This document shows, piece after piece, positions 40,040 through 53,730 of a stretch of DNA of 64,000 nt. Below the pieces are notes generated by a model. That model did not search any database and was not told where the DNA came from. It was given only the letters and a program-made list of their open reading frames with translations. Both the position numbers and the translations under genes were made by a program. The stretch's first letter is position 1, and each line of letters starts with the position of its first letter. Origin of the DNA: Saccharomyces paradoxus (taxonomy: Eukaryota > Ascomycota > Saccharomycetes > Saccharomycetales > Saccharomycetaceae); the NCBI RefSeq assembly GCF_002079055.1, contig NC_047493.1:62001-126000 (forward strand), read 5' to 3'.

Positions 40040-43000
40040 CTAAAATCCTGTGGTTTGTATGTTCATCGCACTGTTCATCAGCATCAAAGGTTGGCCATCT
40101 TTACGCTCTTCATTAGATCCAGACTTTTCAACAAGTTCTTCGGTAATTTTCCTAATGGAATCGTTCTGCTCTTTCTTTATGGAGATTTCAAATGGCTTAA
40201 TGTAGTCTTCCAAAGAGTTCATCCATGATATTTCTAAGACAAATTCAAACCTCACTAAATTGTAGGCAGCATATAGCAATGCAACAAAGGCTTCTTTGTT
40301 ACCGGTTTCAACGAAATAAGTAATTAGACCCTCTACTACTTTCGGATCCTGAGAGATCGCGGCGGTTTCAATAGCGTCCTTCCATAGTTTTTCTTCCTTC
40401 AAGATTGAAAGACTCTTCGCCCACTTCTTATTTCTACGGTATAACAAAGCAGCTATTTTCTTGAAAAAAATTAACTTATGAGACTCCAAACGAGAAGCCA
40501 ATCCCAACTGGTCAAATTTGTCGTATGAATCAACAGCATCTTGTAAAGCTTTGTAATCTTCTTCTTCAATCATCAGATCGTGGTAGGCTTGGTTAACAAC
40601 TGAGTTATTCTTTGGTAAAACATTGATCAAAAATGGTTTGATCAAAGGCAAGTTGTCGGATTTAGAGAAAATTTTAACAGTTCTTGGAATATCTAGTCTC
40701 GGCGTCAATGCGGTCAAAAGGTCGACCAGTAATGATGGATGGAATTTGACGTAAAAATTGATAGCCTTGTAATAAATCTCTAAGTTAGAAACTTTGACAA
40801 CGACTTCCTTGAAGTAAGCGTGATCCAAGTCTTTAGTAGATTTTTCGATTAGCGTTAAAGCAGCATTATCCCATTCATCGTAGTGAGCGTACAAAAATAC
40901 CAATTCCGACCATAGGTGAGCTTGTTCAACTGCTCTAATAACTTTCGGAATATTTATTCTGGACCAGAATAACTTCAAGTGTTCGAAGGTCTTGTCTGGT
41001 TCATATTTTGAATACAAAATGGCCAATTCAGTGAACATGCCCATATGAGCTCTTTCTAGTCCTAAACCAGCTTCAAACAATGAAATCAGTTCTTCAAAGT
41101 AGCCATTTGATTCATATCTTTCAACTAGTTCATCTAATTCCTCAGCGTGAACGATCAAGTTCAGGCCACAAATTTGAGCTAACTTGAATTCTTTCTTTTC
41201 AATACAAGCATCGTTAACAAGTTTCCAAACTTTAATGTTTGAGGCCTTTCTAGCAGTGTCCACAGCAGCCTGATAATCATCTAAGTAAACCAAGGTAGAA
41301 GCAAGCTTGGAGTAGTTAGAAACAGCAGAATAACATAATCTGGCTGCTTTATACTCCTTATTCTCGAATAGTTTATCACCAACATGATCTAAGTTTGCCA
41401 CATTGGAACCTGCCAACAAGTTTTCAATTTCATGAATCTTGTTTAGTTCTGCGTAAGCCAGGATTAAAGCGCCGTCGATCTTTGGTTCCTTTAAAGTCTT
41501 TCTAGCCATTAGTAAGTATGGAACCAATTCTTCATATTTATCGGCTTGTTCAGCAATATCAATCACATTTTCGTAATTCGATGGATCTTCTGCTTTAATA
41601 TATGACTCAATAGCATCCGGGATTCTTAATCCATCTAACTGAGCGGTACCAATTTGAGACCATAATTCAGGGGTATTGATTTTATCAGCGTAAGCAGCAG
41701 CTCTATCTAAAGACATGATATCTTCAATTAAAACCTTTAAAGCTTTACCGTACATTTCATGTTTGTCATAGATTTCAAAAGCTTCCTCCTTCAAATCGTG
41801 CTCAATACATAATGGAGCAATTTCATCGGCGTCGTAGTTATCTAATTTCTCAATATAGCTGGAAACCTTAGTTGGTTCATATTTAATGGCAGACAATAAT
41901 AACAACCCCTGTAAGGCTACATTTTCGTTGAAAGGAGAAGGTTCCAATATGATTTTTTCTAACAACTCAATTAGTTCCAGTTTTAAGCCATTGGTCATGA
42001 ATGCCTGAACGGTCAAAGAAACAGGTTCAGGATCAGTTAATTCAGGGATACCGACGGAGATGACCGAATCAATCAATTGCCTTCTATGAATATTTTCTGA
42101 ATTCAAAACTTTATTCCACAATTCAAGATCGGAACGTTTTAACAAGTATCTTGCTTGGTACTTGTACATGCTGTTTTCATTGGTGATTCTAATTAAGTCG
42201 TCATCATTTTGACCCTTTTCATACGCGATATATGCAAGGTAGGGATCTCTTTTTTCACAGTAATGACCAACATCTAAAGTATCATATTGATCATTCTCCT
42301 TCAAAAACTTTTCAGGTGAATTATTGGAATCAATATAGATTTTTGCCAATGCATTGTAGACAGCTTGGTCTTGAATACCTTGACTCAAACTCTGTTCTAG
42401 GAAAGGTAGCAGTATTTTTAGTCTATTTCTCTTTTCAACTTCAGTAGTCAACTCATCAATGGGCACTTGACCTAAGACGGATTGTAGTAAATTTTGAATA
42501 AATGCCTCATCACAGTCCATATCTAGTAATGCACCCACAACTTGGGCAGTCTTGGTAGGGTTAACTTGCTGCACGTAAGTTTCAATAAATTTTAAGTTTT
42601 GTGATTTGTACAAATACAGAATCATCTCATGAACAAAATCGAAACGGTCGCAAACTATAACAAGAGGCAGTTGGTCTTCTAAATTGGCATCTTTTAAGAA
42701 ATTCTTAACTCTTTCTGGATCATAAACATTGTTGTCCTTCACAATTCTTTCAATTTCTCTGTATTGCTTCATTTTAGCAGCAGCTTCAATGTACTTGTAA
42801 ACGACGTCTTTATCTTCAGTTAAGTTGACTAGAGAGGCTAAGTAGTAGTACAAACCTTCTGTAGCATTGTAATCTTCGAATAATTTGATTAAAGTAGAAG
42901 GGCCAATCAAGTCAGAGAATTTAGTGGCCACTTGTACTACAGTTTGGATATTGGCCTGAATATTGTTATCCATTAAGGCTTTTAAGCACGCTAAAGATTG

Positions 43001-45001
43001 TTCAACGTTCAACTTACCAAAATATGCGACTAACCAATCGATAGGCAATGCATTTGTGTGGACAACGCATCTCTTGATATCTTTGATGTCCGTATAATTT
43101 TCTAAAGCTCTCTGATATAGCCCCGCCTTCTCGGATAAAGAGGCAATGGTTGGTTTATCATAATGAGAGAAGATATTGTTTCCCAATATGGCGTCAGCGA
43201 CTTGAGGTGCGTGAAGCAGATTGACTTCAAGAACACGAGTTTGCAAGTGACCTTGGTCTGGGGTATCTCCTTTCAACGCATCCAACAGTAGAGAGGTACC
43301 TTGTTGAATATGGTTCTGGGAAAAGAATAGATCTGCGATTTTTTCTATGTCGATTTGAGAGGCAGTTTCTGGATTTTGCAGTAGAGATACGGCAAATTCA
43401 GAAGCTCTGTCTGGTGATGATCTAATTAAAGAAGAAATCAGCACCAAAAAGTTAGGTTGATATCCAACCTTTTGGCAGTAAGGGATAATTTTTTCAAACT
43501 GTTGCAATTCTGCCAGGCAAGATATAACTTTTGCATGGGCACCTGCTCTTAAGTAACAAGCTAGCGCTAAAGTAGTGTCAAAAGGTTTAACGATGTCACC
43601 CAATTCTTCTGAACATTCTAGTTTATCTTCCTTTAGCCATTTTTCAAACAGTTGCTTTCTGTCTTGTTGTAGAACCGGTCTGGCCAATTCAATAGTTTCC
43701 TCTTTATTCAATTTCCCTTTATCTAATAGCGTTGAAAAATACAGCAGGATAGGAGAAATAGCACCTGGAGGTGCTTGAATGTTTTTCAATCTGTTGATGG
43801 TGTTTTGGTTCCTCAAAGAAGTGGAAGAAGCTGCAACTTTAGCTGCATTTTGATAATCATTTTGTAACAATAATGATTCAAACTGTTTTTGAAATAAATC
43901 ATCTGCACCTGGTAAGCCACCTCTTGTAGCGACGGTCAAGGCCAGTGCTACGTTGGATAATTTGTTCAAGATGTATGGAACAATCTGAGATGTAGAAATC
44001 TCTACTGCCAAAACTTGACCTTTCTTGTTAATGCATGCAATGCCATTCTCGTGATTGTATGGAGCTGCAGTAAACACAGATTCTGCTGTAATTCTATTAA
44101 CAAATAAATTGGTACCAGTTTCTAATTCGTACAAATGGATGAAACCATATTTAGTTAATAGGTAAATTATGCCGTATTTCTCAGACACTTGAACAGCGAT
44201 TGGAAAATCATTTGTTGCATCTGGTGGAAAGAAAATATCGGTGGTCTTCTTTTGATATTGAGATGGCAAAGAAGCATCGTGATCAATCTCGATAATTCTT
44301 AGTTCGCCAGCGCCGGTGGTGGCATTTCTGTTACCAGTAACGAAAACTTGTACCGGGGTCGAGCCATTACCCTCTAGTAATATATTAGTGAAGATAGCAA
44401 CATGACCGTCGATAGCTTGGGAAATGTTACGTTGCTTGGAGAACAATTGAATTCTACCAGCGATACGGCCATTTTCTTGTAAGATACCAACAACAGCGAA
44501 CCAGTCAAGGTTTTTGTTAGCCACGAAATTGATAATTTGAGTATTGTTCAAGTTGGCGTGTCTCAAGGTGAGCAATTGAGGCTTTGCGTTTACGTTGCCA
44601 TCAAAGACGTTCGAGGTCAGTATTGATCTTGCGGTGACGAAACCTAAAGTGGTTTCACTCAACCATCTCCAAAAAATGACCGGTTCATCTAAAGTAAAAG
44701 ACTTTAGCTTGCTCTTAGTTTCCAAATTAAATATCTGTACGATAGTGCCGTTCGCTCTTACGGAAATAACCATCTGAGAGGGATGCATGATAGCAGAATC
44801 ACCACCCATATTTTTCCGTGTAACCTCATTGCCTTTAGTCAAATCCACGATTGCAACAGAGTTTGTACCATCCTTTGTTTCTCTAACAGTGACGAAGTGG
44901 TCACTTTCGAAAGTGGTTGACCTGAAGTCGAGGAATTGAGGGGAAATTCCTAAGGACGTCAGATCGACCAATTCGGTAAATTCAATGGGTAGGTCACTCA
45001 T
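40040..45001 (-). CDS. CHC1: Clathrin heavy chain Chc1
   Basis: 1,653 residues, the full S. cerevisiae length. It forms the legs of the clathrin triskelion that coats trans-Golgi and endocytic vesicles. The N-terminal about 330 residues are the beta-propeller (MSDLPIEFTELVDLTSLGIS, SAIMHPSQMVISVRANGTIV, ISENAK-type strands) that binds adaptor clathrin-box motifs. The rest is an alpha solenoid of seven clathrin heavy-chain repeats, rich in Leu/Ala/Tyr helices. The trimerisation region and a short flexible tail ending MNIQTTGF follow. The long frame is uninterrupted. Codons are biased toward preferred yeast codons, consistent with abundant expression. Confidence 0.98.
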   Translation of the reverse strand: MSDLPIEFTELVDLTSLGISPQFLDFRSTTFESDHFVTVRETKDGTNSVAIVDLTKGNEVTRKNMGGDSAIMHPSQMVISVRANGTIVQIFNLETKSKLKSFTLDEPVIFWRWLSETTLGFVTARSILTSNVFDGNVNAKPQLLTLRHANLNNTQIINFVANKNLDWFAVVGILQENGRIAGRIQLFSKQRNISQAIDGHVAIFTNILLEGNGSTPVQVFVTGNRNATTGAGELRIIEIDHDASLPSQYQKKTTDIFFPPDATNDFPIAVQVSEKYGIIYLLTKYGFIHLYELETGTNLFVNRITAESVFTAAPYNHENGIACINKKGQVLAVEISTSQIVPYILNKLSNVALALTVATRGGLPGADDLFQKQFESLLLQNDYQNAAKVAASSTSLRNQNTINRLKNIQAPPGAISPILLYFSTLLDKGKLNKEETIELARPVLQQDRKQLFEKWLKEDKLECSEELGDIVKPFDTTLALACYLRAGAHAKVISCLAELQQFEKIIPYCQKVGYQPNFLVLISSLIRSSPDRASEFAVSLLQNPETASQIDIEKIADLFFSQNHIQQGTSLLLDALKGDTPDQGHLQTRVLEVNLLHAPQVADAILGNNIFSHYDKPTIASLSEKAGLYQRALENYTDIKDIKRCVVHTNALPIDWLVAYFGKLNVEQSLACLKALMDNNIQANIQTVVQVATKFSDLIGPSTLIKLFEDYNATEGLYYYLASLVNLTEDKDVVYKYIEAAAKMKQYREIERIVKDNNVYDPERVKNFLKDANLEDQLPLVIVCDRFDFVHEMILYLYKSQNLKFIETYVQQVNPTKTAQVVGALLDMDCDEAFIQNLLQSVLGQVPIDELTTEVEKRNRLKILLPFLEQSLSQGIQDQAVYNALAKIYIDSNNSPEKFLKENDQYDTLDVGHYCEKRDPYLAYIAYEKGQNDDDLIRITNENSMYKYQARYLLKRSDLELWNKVLNSENIHRRQLIDSVISVGIPELTDPEPVSLTVQAFMTNGLKLELIELLEKIILEPSPFNENVALQGLLLLSAIKYEPTKVSSYIEKLDNYDADEIAPLCIEHDLKEEAFEIYDKHEMYGKALKVLIEDIMSLDRAAAYADKINTPELWSQIGTAQLDGLRIPDAIESYIKAEDPSNYENVIDIAEQADKYEELVPYLLMARKTLKEPKIDGALILAYAELNKIHEIENLLAGSNVANLDHVGDKLFENKEYKAARLCYSAVSNYSKLASTLVYLDDYQAAVDTARKASNIKVWKLVNDACIEKKEFKLAQICGLNLIVHAEELDELVERYESNGYFEELISLFEAGLGLERAHMGMFTELAILYSKYEPDKTFEHLKLFWSRINIPKVIRAVEQAHLWSELVFLYAHYDEWDNAALTLIEKSTKDLDHAYFKEVVVKVSNLEIYYKAINFYVKFHPSLLVDLLTALTPRLDIPRTVKIFSKSDNLPLIKPFLINVLPKNNSVVNQAYHDLMIEEEDYKALQDAVDSYDKFDQLGLASRLESHKLIFFKKIAALLYRRNKKWAKSLSILKEEKLWKDAIETAAISQDPKVVEGLITYFVETGNKEAFVALLYAAYNLVRFEFVLEISWMNSLEDYIKPFEISIKKEQNDSIRKITEELVEKSGSNEERKDGQPLMLMNSAMNIQTTGF

Positions 45002-45661
45002 TGGTTAGAACTTTCGTGATAAATTATTTTTATAGTTGATTTTCTTCTTTCTCTCTCAACTCTGATCAGGATTGTCGAGCTTTTAATAAGATACTCTAGA
45101 TACCTAAACAAGATATCTCCTTTTTTCTGTAGATTCCTTTAGTTCCACTTTTTGCTTTTCTTAATTCTCTTTGTTTTTATTCCTAGCGACGAAATATGCG
45201 AAATCTCGACCAAAAAAAAAGGGGGAGGGTAATAAATTCAGACCTATATTTCTTTTACTTATAACTAAAATACCCTATTTATTTTTATTGCAGACCTATC
45301 TATATCACATATGGGCCCTGACACATTTTCAAAACCTAAATTTACGGTTTTAGCTAATTAAACTCCGAAAATGAAAGAAGTTCGGTCATTAGCGGCTAAT
45401 AGCCGTTGGGGTAAAGCTATTACAAGCAAGCAGTTAAGCGAAAGTTGCTATTGTCAAACTAAAGTGTTCATACATTGGAGTCTGTAAAAGTAGTTTGTAA
45501 AGTTCTAAGCTGTAAAGGTTATTTAAACAACGTGAACAAGTCTGGAAGTTTTCCTTATTCTGTTAATCTTCACTAATATTCGCTCCCCTTTTTTGAATAC
45601 ACCACTTGACACTTATAGGTATCAGAGAAAGAAAGAAAATAAAAGAAGTTAGTACTGCGAA
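45002..45661. other. CHC1-POX1 divergent intergenic region
   Basis: 660 bases between divergent starts. It carries an oleate response element (listed separately) on the POX1 side and an A9G5-type tract near 45210-45230. No ORF is supported. Confidence 0.6.
45383..45405 (+). promoter_or_regulatory. Oleate response element of POX1
   Basis: The sequence fits the Oaf1-Pip2 consensus CGG-N3-TNA-N9-12-CCG exactly: CGG at 45383, spacer TCA, TTA at 45389-45391, an 11-base spacer, then CCG at 45403-45405. It lies about 257 bases upstream of the POX1 ATG. Fatty-acid induction of POX1 through such an element is established in S. cerevisiae. Confidence 0.85.
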
Positions 45662-47911
45662 ATGACAAGACGTACAACTATTGATCCTGATTCGGTAGTA
45701 TTGAACCCTCAGAAATTTATTCAGAAGGAAAGAGCAGACTCCAAAATCAAGGTTGATCAAGTTAACACATTTTTAGAGTCATCCCCAGAAAGAAGAACTT
45801 TGACGCACGCCCTAATAGACCAAATAGTGAATGATCCCGTATTGAAGACTGACACGGACTACTACGATGCTACAAAATTGCAAGAAAGAGAAGTTACTGC
45901 AAAAAAAATAGCTAGGCTTGCTAGTTATATGGAGCACGATATCAAGACGGTCCGTAAGCATTTTCGCAACACTGATCTCATGGAAGATTTGCAGGCAAAC
46001 GATCCAGAGAAAGCCTCGCCTTTAACTAACAGGGACCTCTCTATATTCGATAAGAGGTTGTCACTGGTGGCAAACATCGATCCCCAATTAGGTACTCGCG
46101 TCGGTGTACACCTGGGACTATTTGGTAATTGCATCAAGGGCAATGGTACTGACGAACAAATTCGGTATTGGTTGCAAGAAAGAGGGGCCACTTTGATGAA
46201 AGGTATATATGGCTGCTTTGCAATGACTGAATTAGGACACGGCTCCAATGTGGCTCAGTTGCAGACCAGGGCTGTGTACGACAAGCAAAATGATACTTTT
46301 ATTATTGATACGCCTGACCTAACGGCCACCAAATGGTGGATTGGTGGTGCTGCCCATTCTGCCACGCACGCTACGGTATACGCTAGGTTGATAGTTGAAG
46401 GTAAAGACTATGGTGTAAAAACATTCGTCGTTCCTCTGAGAGATCCTTCAACTTTCCAATTGCTAGCTGGCGTTTCCATAGGGGATATTGGAGCGAAGAT
46501 GGGTCGTGACGGTATTGATAATGGATGGATCCAATTCAGAAACGTAGTTATTCCTAGAGAATTTATGCTAAGTAGGTTCACTAAGGTCGTCCGGTCTCCA
46601 GATGGTTCAGTCACCGTTAAAACTGAGCCACAACTAGATCAAATTTCTGGTTACAGCGCATTACTGAGTGGTAGAGTTAACATGGTTATGGATTCATTTA
46701 GGTTTGGCTCCAAATTTGCTATCATTGCAGTTCGTTACGCAGTGGGTCGCCAGCAATTTGCACCTAAAAAAGGTCTGTCCGAAACACAGTTAATTGACTA
46801 CCCTCTTCATCAATATCGTGTTTTACCACAATTGTGTGTTCCATATTTGGTGTCACCTGTAGCTTTTAAATTAATGGACAACTATTATTCCACTTTGGAC
46901 GAGTTATACAAGGCGTCGTCATCTGTGGATAAAGCTGCTCTGGTTACTGTTAGTAAGAAATTGAAGAATTTATTTATTGATAGCGCCAGCTTAAAAGCCA
47001 CCAATACTTGGTTGATTGCTACATTGATTGATGAATTGAGACAGACTTGCGGAGGGCATGGGTATTCCCAATATAACGGATTTGGTAAAGGTTATGACGA
47101 TTGGGTGGTTCAGTGCACATGGGAAGGTGACAACAACGTTTTATCTTTAACTTCAGCAAAATCAATATTGAAAAAATTTGTTGATTCAGCCACAAAAGGT
47201 AGATTTGACAGCACATTGGATGTGGACTCATTCTCATACTTGAAACCTCGGTACATAGGATCTGTGATTTCTGGAGAGACAAAGAGTAGTTTAAAGGAGT
47301 TGGGTGATTACACTGAAATTTGGTCTATCACTTTGGTCAAATTATTGGCGCATATTGGTACCTTAGTTGAAAAATCAAGAAGTATTGATAGCGTCTCTAA
47401 GCTTTTAGTCTTGGTATCCAAATTTCATGCCTTGCGTTGCATGTTGAAAACCTATTATGAGAAGTTAAATTCTCCTGGTGATTCTCATATCTCCGATGAA
47501 GCTACTAAAGAATCCTTATGGAATGTCTATAAGCTATTTTCCTTATACTTTATTGACAAACATTCAGGAGAATTGCAACAATTCAAGATTTTCACTCCCG
47601 ACCAGATCTCTAAAGTGGTGCAGCCACAACTATTAGCTCTTTTGCCAATTGTGAGGAAGGACTGTATAAGTTTGACGGACTCCTTTGAACTACCTGACGC
47701 AATGTTGAATGCTCCTATCGGTTACTTCGATGGTGATATCTATCACAATTATTTCAATGAAGTTTGTCGCAATAACCCAGTGGAAGCGGATGGAGCAGGT
47801 AAGCCTTCCTATCATGCGCTTTTGAGTGGCATGCTCGGTAGAGGTTTCGAATTCGACCAAAAGCTAGGCGGTGCAGCAAATTCAGAAACTTTATCAAAAA
47901 TAAACAAGTGA
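45662..47911 (+). CDS. POX1: Peroxisomal acyl-CoA oxidase Pox1 (Fox1)
   Basis: 749 residues. Pox1 catalyses the first step of peroxisomal beta-oxidation, oxidising acyl-CoA to trans-2-enoyl-CoA with FAD and passing electrons to oxygen to give hydrogen peroxide. Acyl-CoA oxidase hallmarks are visible: YGCFAMTELGHGSNVAQLQT (flavin/substrate region), WWIGGAAHSATHATVYARL, the LSGRVNMVMDSF segment, and the C-terminal domain with TCGGHGYSQYNGF, where the catalytic Glu region EGDNNVL follows. The C-terminus is LSKINK, not a PTS1 tripeptide. Import of yeast Pox1 through a different surface of Pex5 is known. Expression should be oleate-induced through the upstream element. Confidence 0.97.
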   Translation: MTRRTTIDPDSVVLNPQKFIQKERADSKIKVDQVNTFLESSPERRTLTHALIDQIVNDPVLKTDTDYYDATKLQEREVTAKKIARLASYMEHDIKTVRKHFRNTDLMEDLQANDPEKASPLTNRDLSIFDKRLSLVANIDPQLGTRVGVHLGLFGNCIKGNGTDEQIRYWLQERGATLMKGIYGCFAMTELGHGSNVAQLQTRAVYDKQNDTFIIDTPDLTATKWWIGGAAHSATHATVYARLIVEGKDYGVKTFVVPLRDPSTFQLLAGVSIGDIGAKMGRDGIDNGWIQFRNVVIPREFMLSRFTKVVRSPDGSVTVKTEPQLDQISGYSALLSGRVNMVMDSFRFGSKFAIIAVRYAVGRQQFAPKKGLSETQLIDYPLHQYRVLPQLCVPYLVSPVAFKLMDNYYSTLDELYKASSSVDKAALVTVSKKLKNLFIDSASLKATNTWLIATLIDELRQTCGGHGYSQYNGFGKGYDDWVVQCTWEGDNNVLSLTSAKSILKKFVDSATKGRFDSTLDVDSFSYLKPRYIGSVISGETKSSLKELGDYTEIWSITLVKLLAHIGTLVEKSRSIDSVSKLLVLVSKFHALRCMLKTYYEKLNSPGDSHISDEATKESLWNVYKLFSLYFIDKHSGELQQFKIFTPDQISKVVQPQLLALLPIVRKDCISLTDSFELPDAMLNAPIGYFDGDIYHNYFNEVCRNNPVEADGAGKPSYHALLSGMLGRGFEFDQKLGGAANSETLSKINK

Positions 47912-48146
47912 GCAGAGGTTTGCTGTTATTTTCTTCAAAGCCTCCGTTTTGCGACCTTGTTTCAAATTCAACTAGCGTCGCCAATTTTCAGACAAAAAAG
48001 TAACAAAAATCTGGAGAAAGGCCATATTATGTGCATAACGAAATTCTCTTTATCTATCTACATTTCTAATACTGTTTATATAACTACGACAGATTAATGA
48101 CATGACTATATTTACTGAGTATGTGCTCCTAAAAAAAGGAAATATA

Positions 48147-48218
48147 TGCCATCTCCTAGAATCGAACCAGGGTTTCATCGGCCACAACGATGTGTACTAA
48201 CCACTATACTAAGATGGC
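48147..48218 (-). tRNA. tRNA-His(GUG)
   Basis: 72 bases on the minus strand. The 5' end GCCATCTTAGTATAGTGG is at 48218 and the 3' end GAGATGGCA at 48147. GCCATCT pairs with AGATGGC, the anticodon loop contains GTG, and B box GGTTCGATTC is intact. As in yeast, G-1 is not encoded and is added after transcription. There is no intron. It marks the left edge of the rearranged block. Confidence 0.96.
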
Positions 48219-48309
48219 AGGCATTTGTTGGATATACTTATGCATGTTTCAGTAATTGTAAAGTTAATATCTTAATACCGGAGGAGTAACTTCGTTCAAA
48301 ATAAGAATT

Positions 48310-48397
48310 GTTGGAATGAGTGGTTCATTAACATCCGCATGAGTTGCTATAATGACAAATTGAATATTCGCATTGTATACTATGTTAATCTGCACCT
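48310..48397 (+). mobile_element. Possible LTR fragment (unassigned, Ty1/Ty4-like end)
   Basis: The segment opens TGTTGGAATGAG, which resembles the 5' end of delta-type or tau-type LTRs, but the next bases do not follow the delta sequence. It ends where a complete delta in the opposite orientation begins. I cannot assign the family with certainty. It is a relic if real. Confidence 0.35.
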
Positions 48398-48715
48398 TGA
48401 GAAGTGAGTGAATATTGAGATAATTGTTGGGATTCCATTGTTACTAAAGGCTATAATATTAGGTATACAGAATATACTAGAAGTTTTCCTCGAGGATATA
48501 GGAATCCACGAAAGGGAATCGATAGTTCTACATAGTGTTTTTACTTTATCTTCTTTTCTTTTATACGTTGTCATTCATTATCCTATAACATTATCAATCC
48601 TTGCATTTCAGCTTCCATTAGATTGGATGACTGTTTCTCAATCTTTATGCCATCCTCTTGCACCGCATATTATAATATGATATTAAATAGATGATACTAG
48701 AATTTCATTCCAACA
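48398..48715 (-). mobile_element. Solo delta LTR (Ty1/Ty2 type)
   Basis: 318 bases with both expected ends: TGTTGGAATGAAATTCTAGT on the minus strand at 48715 and the TTCTCA-type terminus at 48398. It shares long stretches with the other deltas of this window. It looks whole as a solo LTR and has no internal region. It lies 180 bases from the tRNA-His 5' end, inside the left junction of the inverted block. Confidence 0.92.
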
Positions 48716-49290
48716 ATATTTTATTTCATCGAATGCTTTGACGCGCTAAAGCCCAGACCATTCAACATTCTCTTAAAATAACCCCGTAACGTATTTAAAG
48801 GAGCTGGATGTAGACTGATCTAACGCTATCACTTATCAATGTCCCGATTGCATGATTACCAATATTACCAACGCAGGTATATCGAAAGGTCGCAATTAAA
48901 GTGCCAGAATTCATACGAACTGTTACAATAGTGACTTATTATTTTTCCTCTCTAAATTATTAAGTGATCATATGAAGTAATCAGACGCAATACGTCATTG
49001 ATGCTTCAGGATGGAGAATGACATTTGACCATGTGATAATTTGGGCGCAGTAAATTTGAAGATCTATTACTCGAACATGATAAGGTGGTTTTATATATAA
49101 GGATATGAGTCGTCACATTATATGTATGATAACTACCTTATCATGTTCAATTAATAGATCTTTAACTCTAATTCAGTACTATCTGCCCGTATAATATTTC
49201 ATATTCTACAATTAGGTACAACAATACGTGAACGTATACGATGTAAACGTTTAGAATGTTACTATTGTAATGCAGGTGAACATTAATGAC
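48716..49290. other. Gene-free stretch with a 30-base inverted repeat
   Basis: 575 bases without a credible ORF. The arms 49061-49090 and 49131-49160 are inverted copies matching at 27 of 30 positions around a 40-base loop. The left arm begins GATCTATTAC and contains GAACATGATAAGGTGG. The origin is unclear; it may be decayed retrotransposon sequence. Confidence 0.55.
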
Positions 49291-49775
49291 CACCGGTTCC
49301 AACAGGTATAACTCCATGTTATACAACCACAGCGGATCCCGGAGTAAATGGTGTCGCAGAACGGCTGAATAGTGCCTTATTATATGATTGTCGTATTCAA
49401 CTGCAATGCAGTGGTCTGCTATATCATTTACGGTTTTCGGCAGTTGAATTTTCTACTAAAGTAAGAAACACATTGGCGTCACCAAAAAGACTGCAACACA
49501 ACACGGCGGTTTAACAGGAATTGATATCAGTGCTTTACTATCTTCGGTCAACCTGTTATAATTATAACCCCGATTCGAAGATTCATCCTCGCGGCTTTAA
49601 AGAAAATGGTGGACACAACTATTGTGTTATGATGCAGGGCAACCAATTCAAATTGAACAACTCAACTATGACGCACGCACCTTTGATGATGATATCAATT
49701 GTTTATTTCTTCCAATAAGACAGAATGATCTTACGGTCATGACTTTCAATCCGATATGGAGCTGAATAGTTGATT
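49290..49775 (+). mobile_element. Decayed Ty1/Ty2 pol (integrase region) fragment
   Basis: Short translated patches on the plus strand match the C-terminal integrase region of Ty1/Ty2 pol, for example GVAERLN-like, [15 protein letters not shown] and NPDSKIHPRG. They appear in the order expected for that protein. The fragment is an old broken remnant, with several breaks and neither gag nor reverse transcriptase recognisable beside it. Boundaries are approximate. Retention beside tRNA-His and LTRs is typical of Ty insertion hot spots. Confidence 0.8.
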
Positions 49776-49855
49776 CTTGTTCAGGCAAAAATGAGATCGA
49801 TACAATTTTGATGATAATTTTTGCGGTTCCTGTGGCGAATAATTAGCCATCATCT

Positions 49856-50167
49856 TGAGAAATAGGTGAACATTGAAATAGTTGCTTCGATTTCATCTCC
49901 TAATAAAGGCGTTATTATCCGGTATACGAATACGGCAGGAATTCTCGAAAATTTGTTGATCCACAAATGGGTTGAGCAATTTACATGATAGTACTATTAT
50001 TTTCTCTTGCGTTTTATGCGTTACCACACATTCATCCCATTACCTTATTTTAATCCTTGCGTTTTAGCGTTCACTATTTTACCGTTTATGTCATCTTCTC
50101 ATACTGTATACAATACATTAGTAACATTGCTACTGGCCGATAAAAACAGTTGATTTTTATTCCAATA
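49856..50167 (-). mobile_element. Old delta-type LTR, strongly diverged
   Basis: About 312 bases aligning along their whole length with the minus-strand delta pattern. The near end is TGAGAAATAGGTGAACATT at 49856 and the far end is TTATTCCAATA near 50167. It is much more diverged from the other deltas in the window than they are from each other, so it is an older insertion. Its orientation is opposite to the adjacent pol fragment, so the two need not come from one insertion. Confidence 0.75.
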
Positions 50168-50334
50168 TTAATAACATTTGTGTACTTGTTCTACTGCCGT
50201 TCTGTCGGTGTTTGGTATCCTCATCTAGGTGCGTCCATTAAATTTCCTTTTTAGGAAAAGCGCCTAAAAGGCGCTTCTTGAAGCTTTTTTTTCTTTCTTC
50301 AATCTACAATAATAACCAAATATTTCATATTTGA

Positions 50335-53487
<3,153 letters not shown>

Positions 53488-53730
53488 GCCAGTGTGATCT
53501 AGAGATTTTTCATATCATCTTTTCGGTTCCTATTCACGTTGTAGATTTTTATTGTGTGCATTTTCTTATATATATATAAAGTTGTACTCTTAATGAAAAA
53601 TAAAATATTATATTTAGTGTCCACTTCCTATCTTTCGGAAAAATAAAAACTTTTTCAAAATTAAAACAATATACACATACGTATAAATCTTATTTTGACC
53701 CTAATATATTCTTCCACTAAATTCACTTAT

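Noticed and set aside
48240-50330. Complete Ty retrotransposon
   Set aside because: No pair of matching direct LTRs encloses gag and pol. Only LTRs and one broken integrase-region fragment are present.
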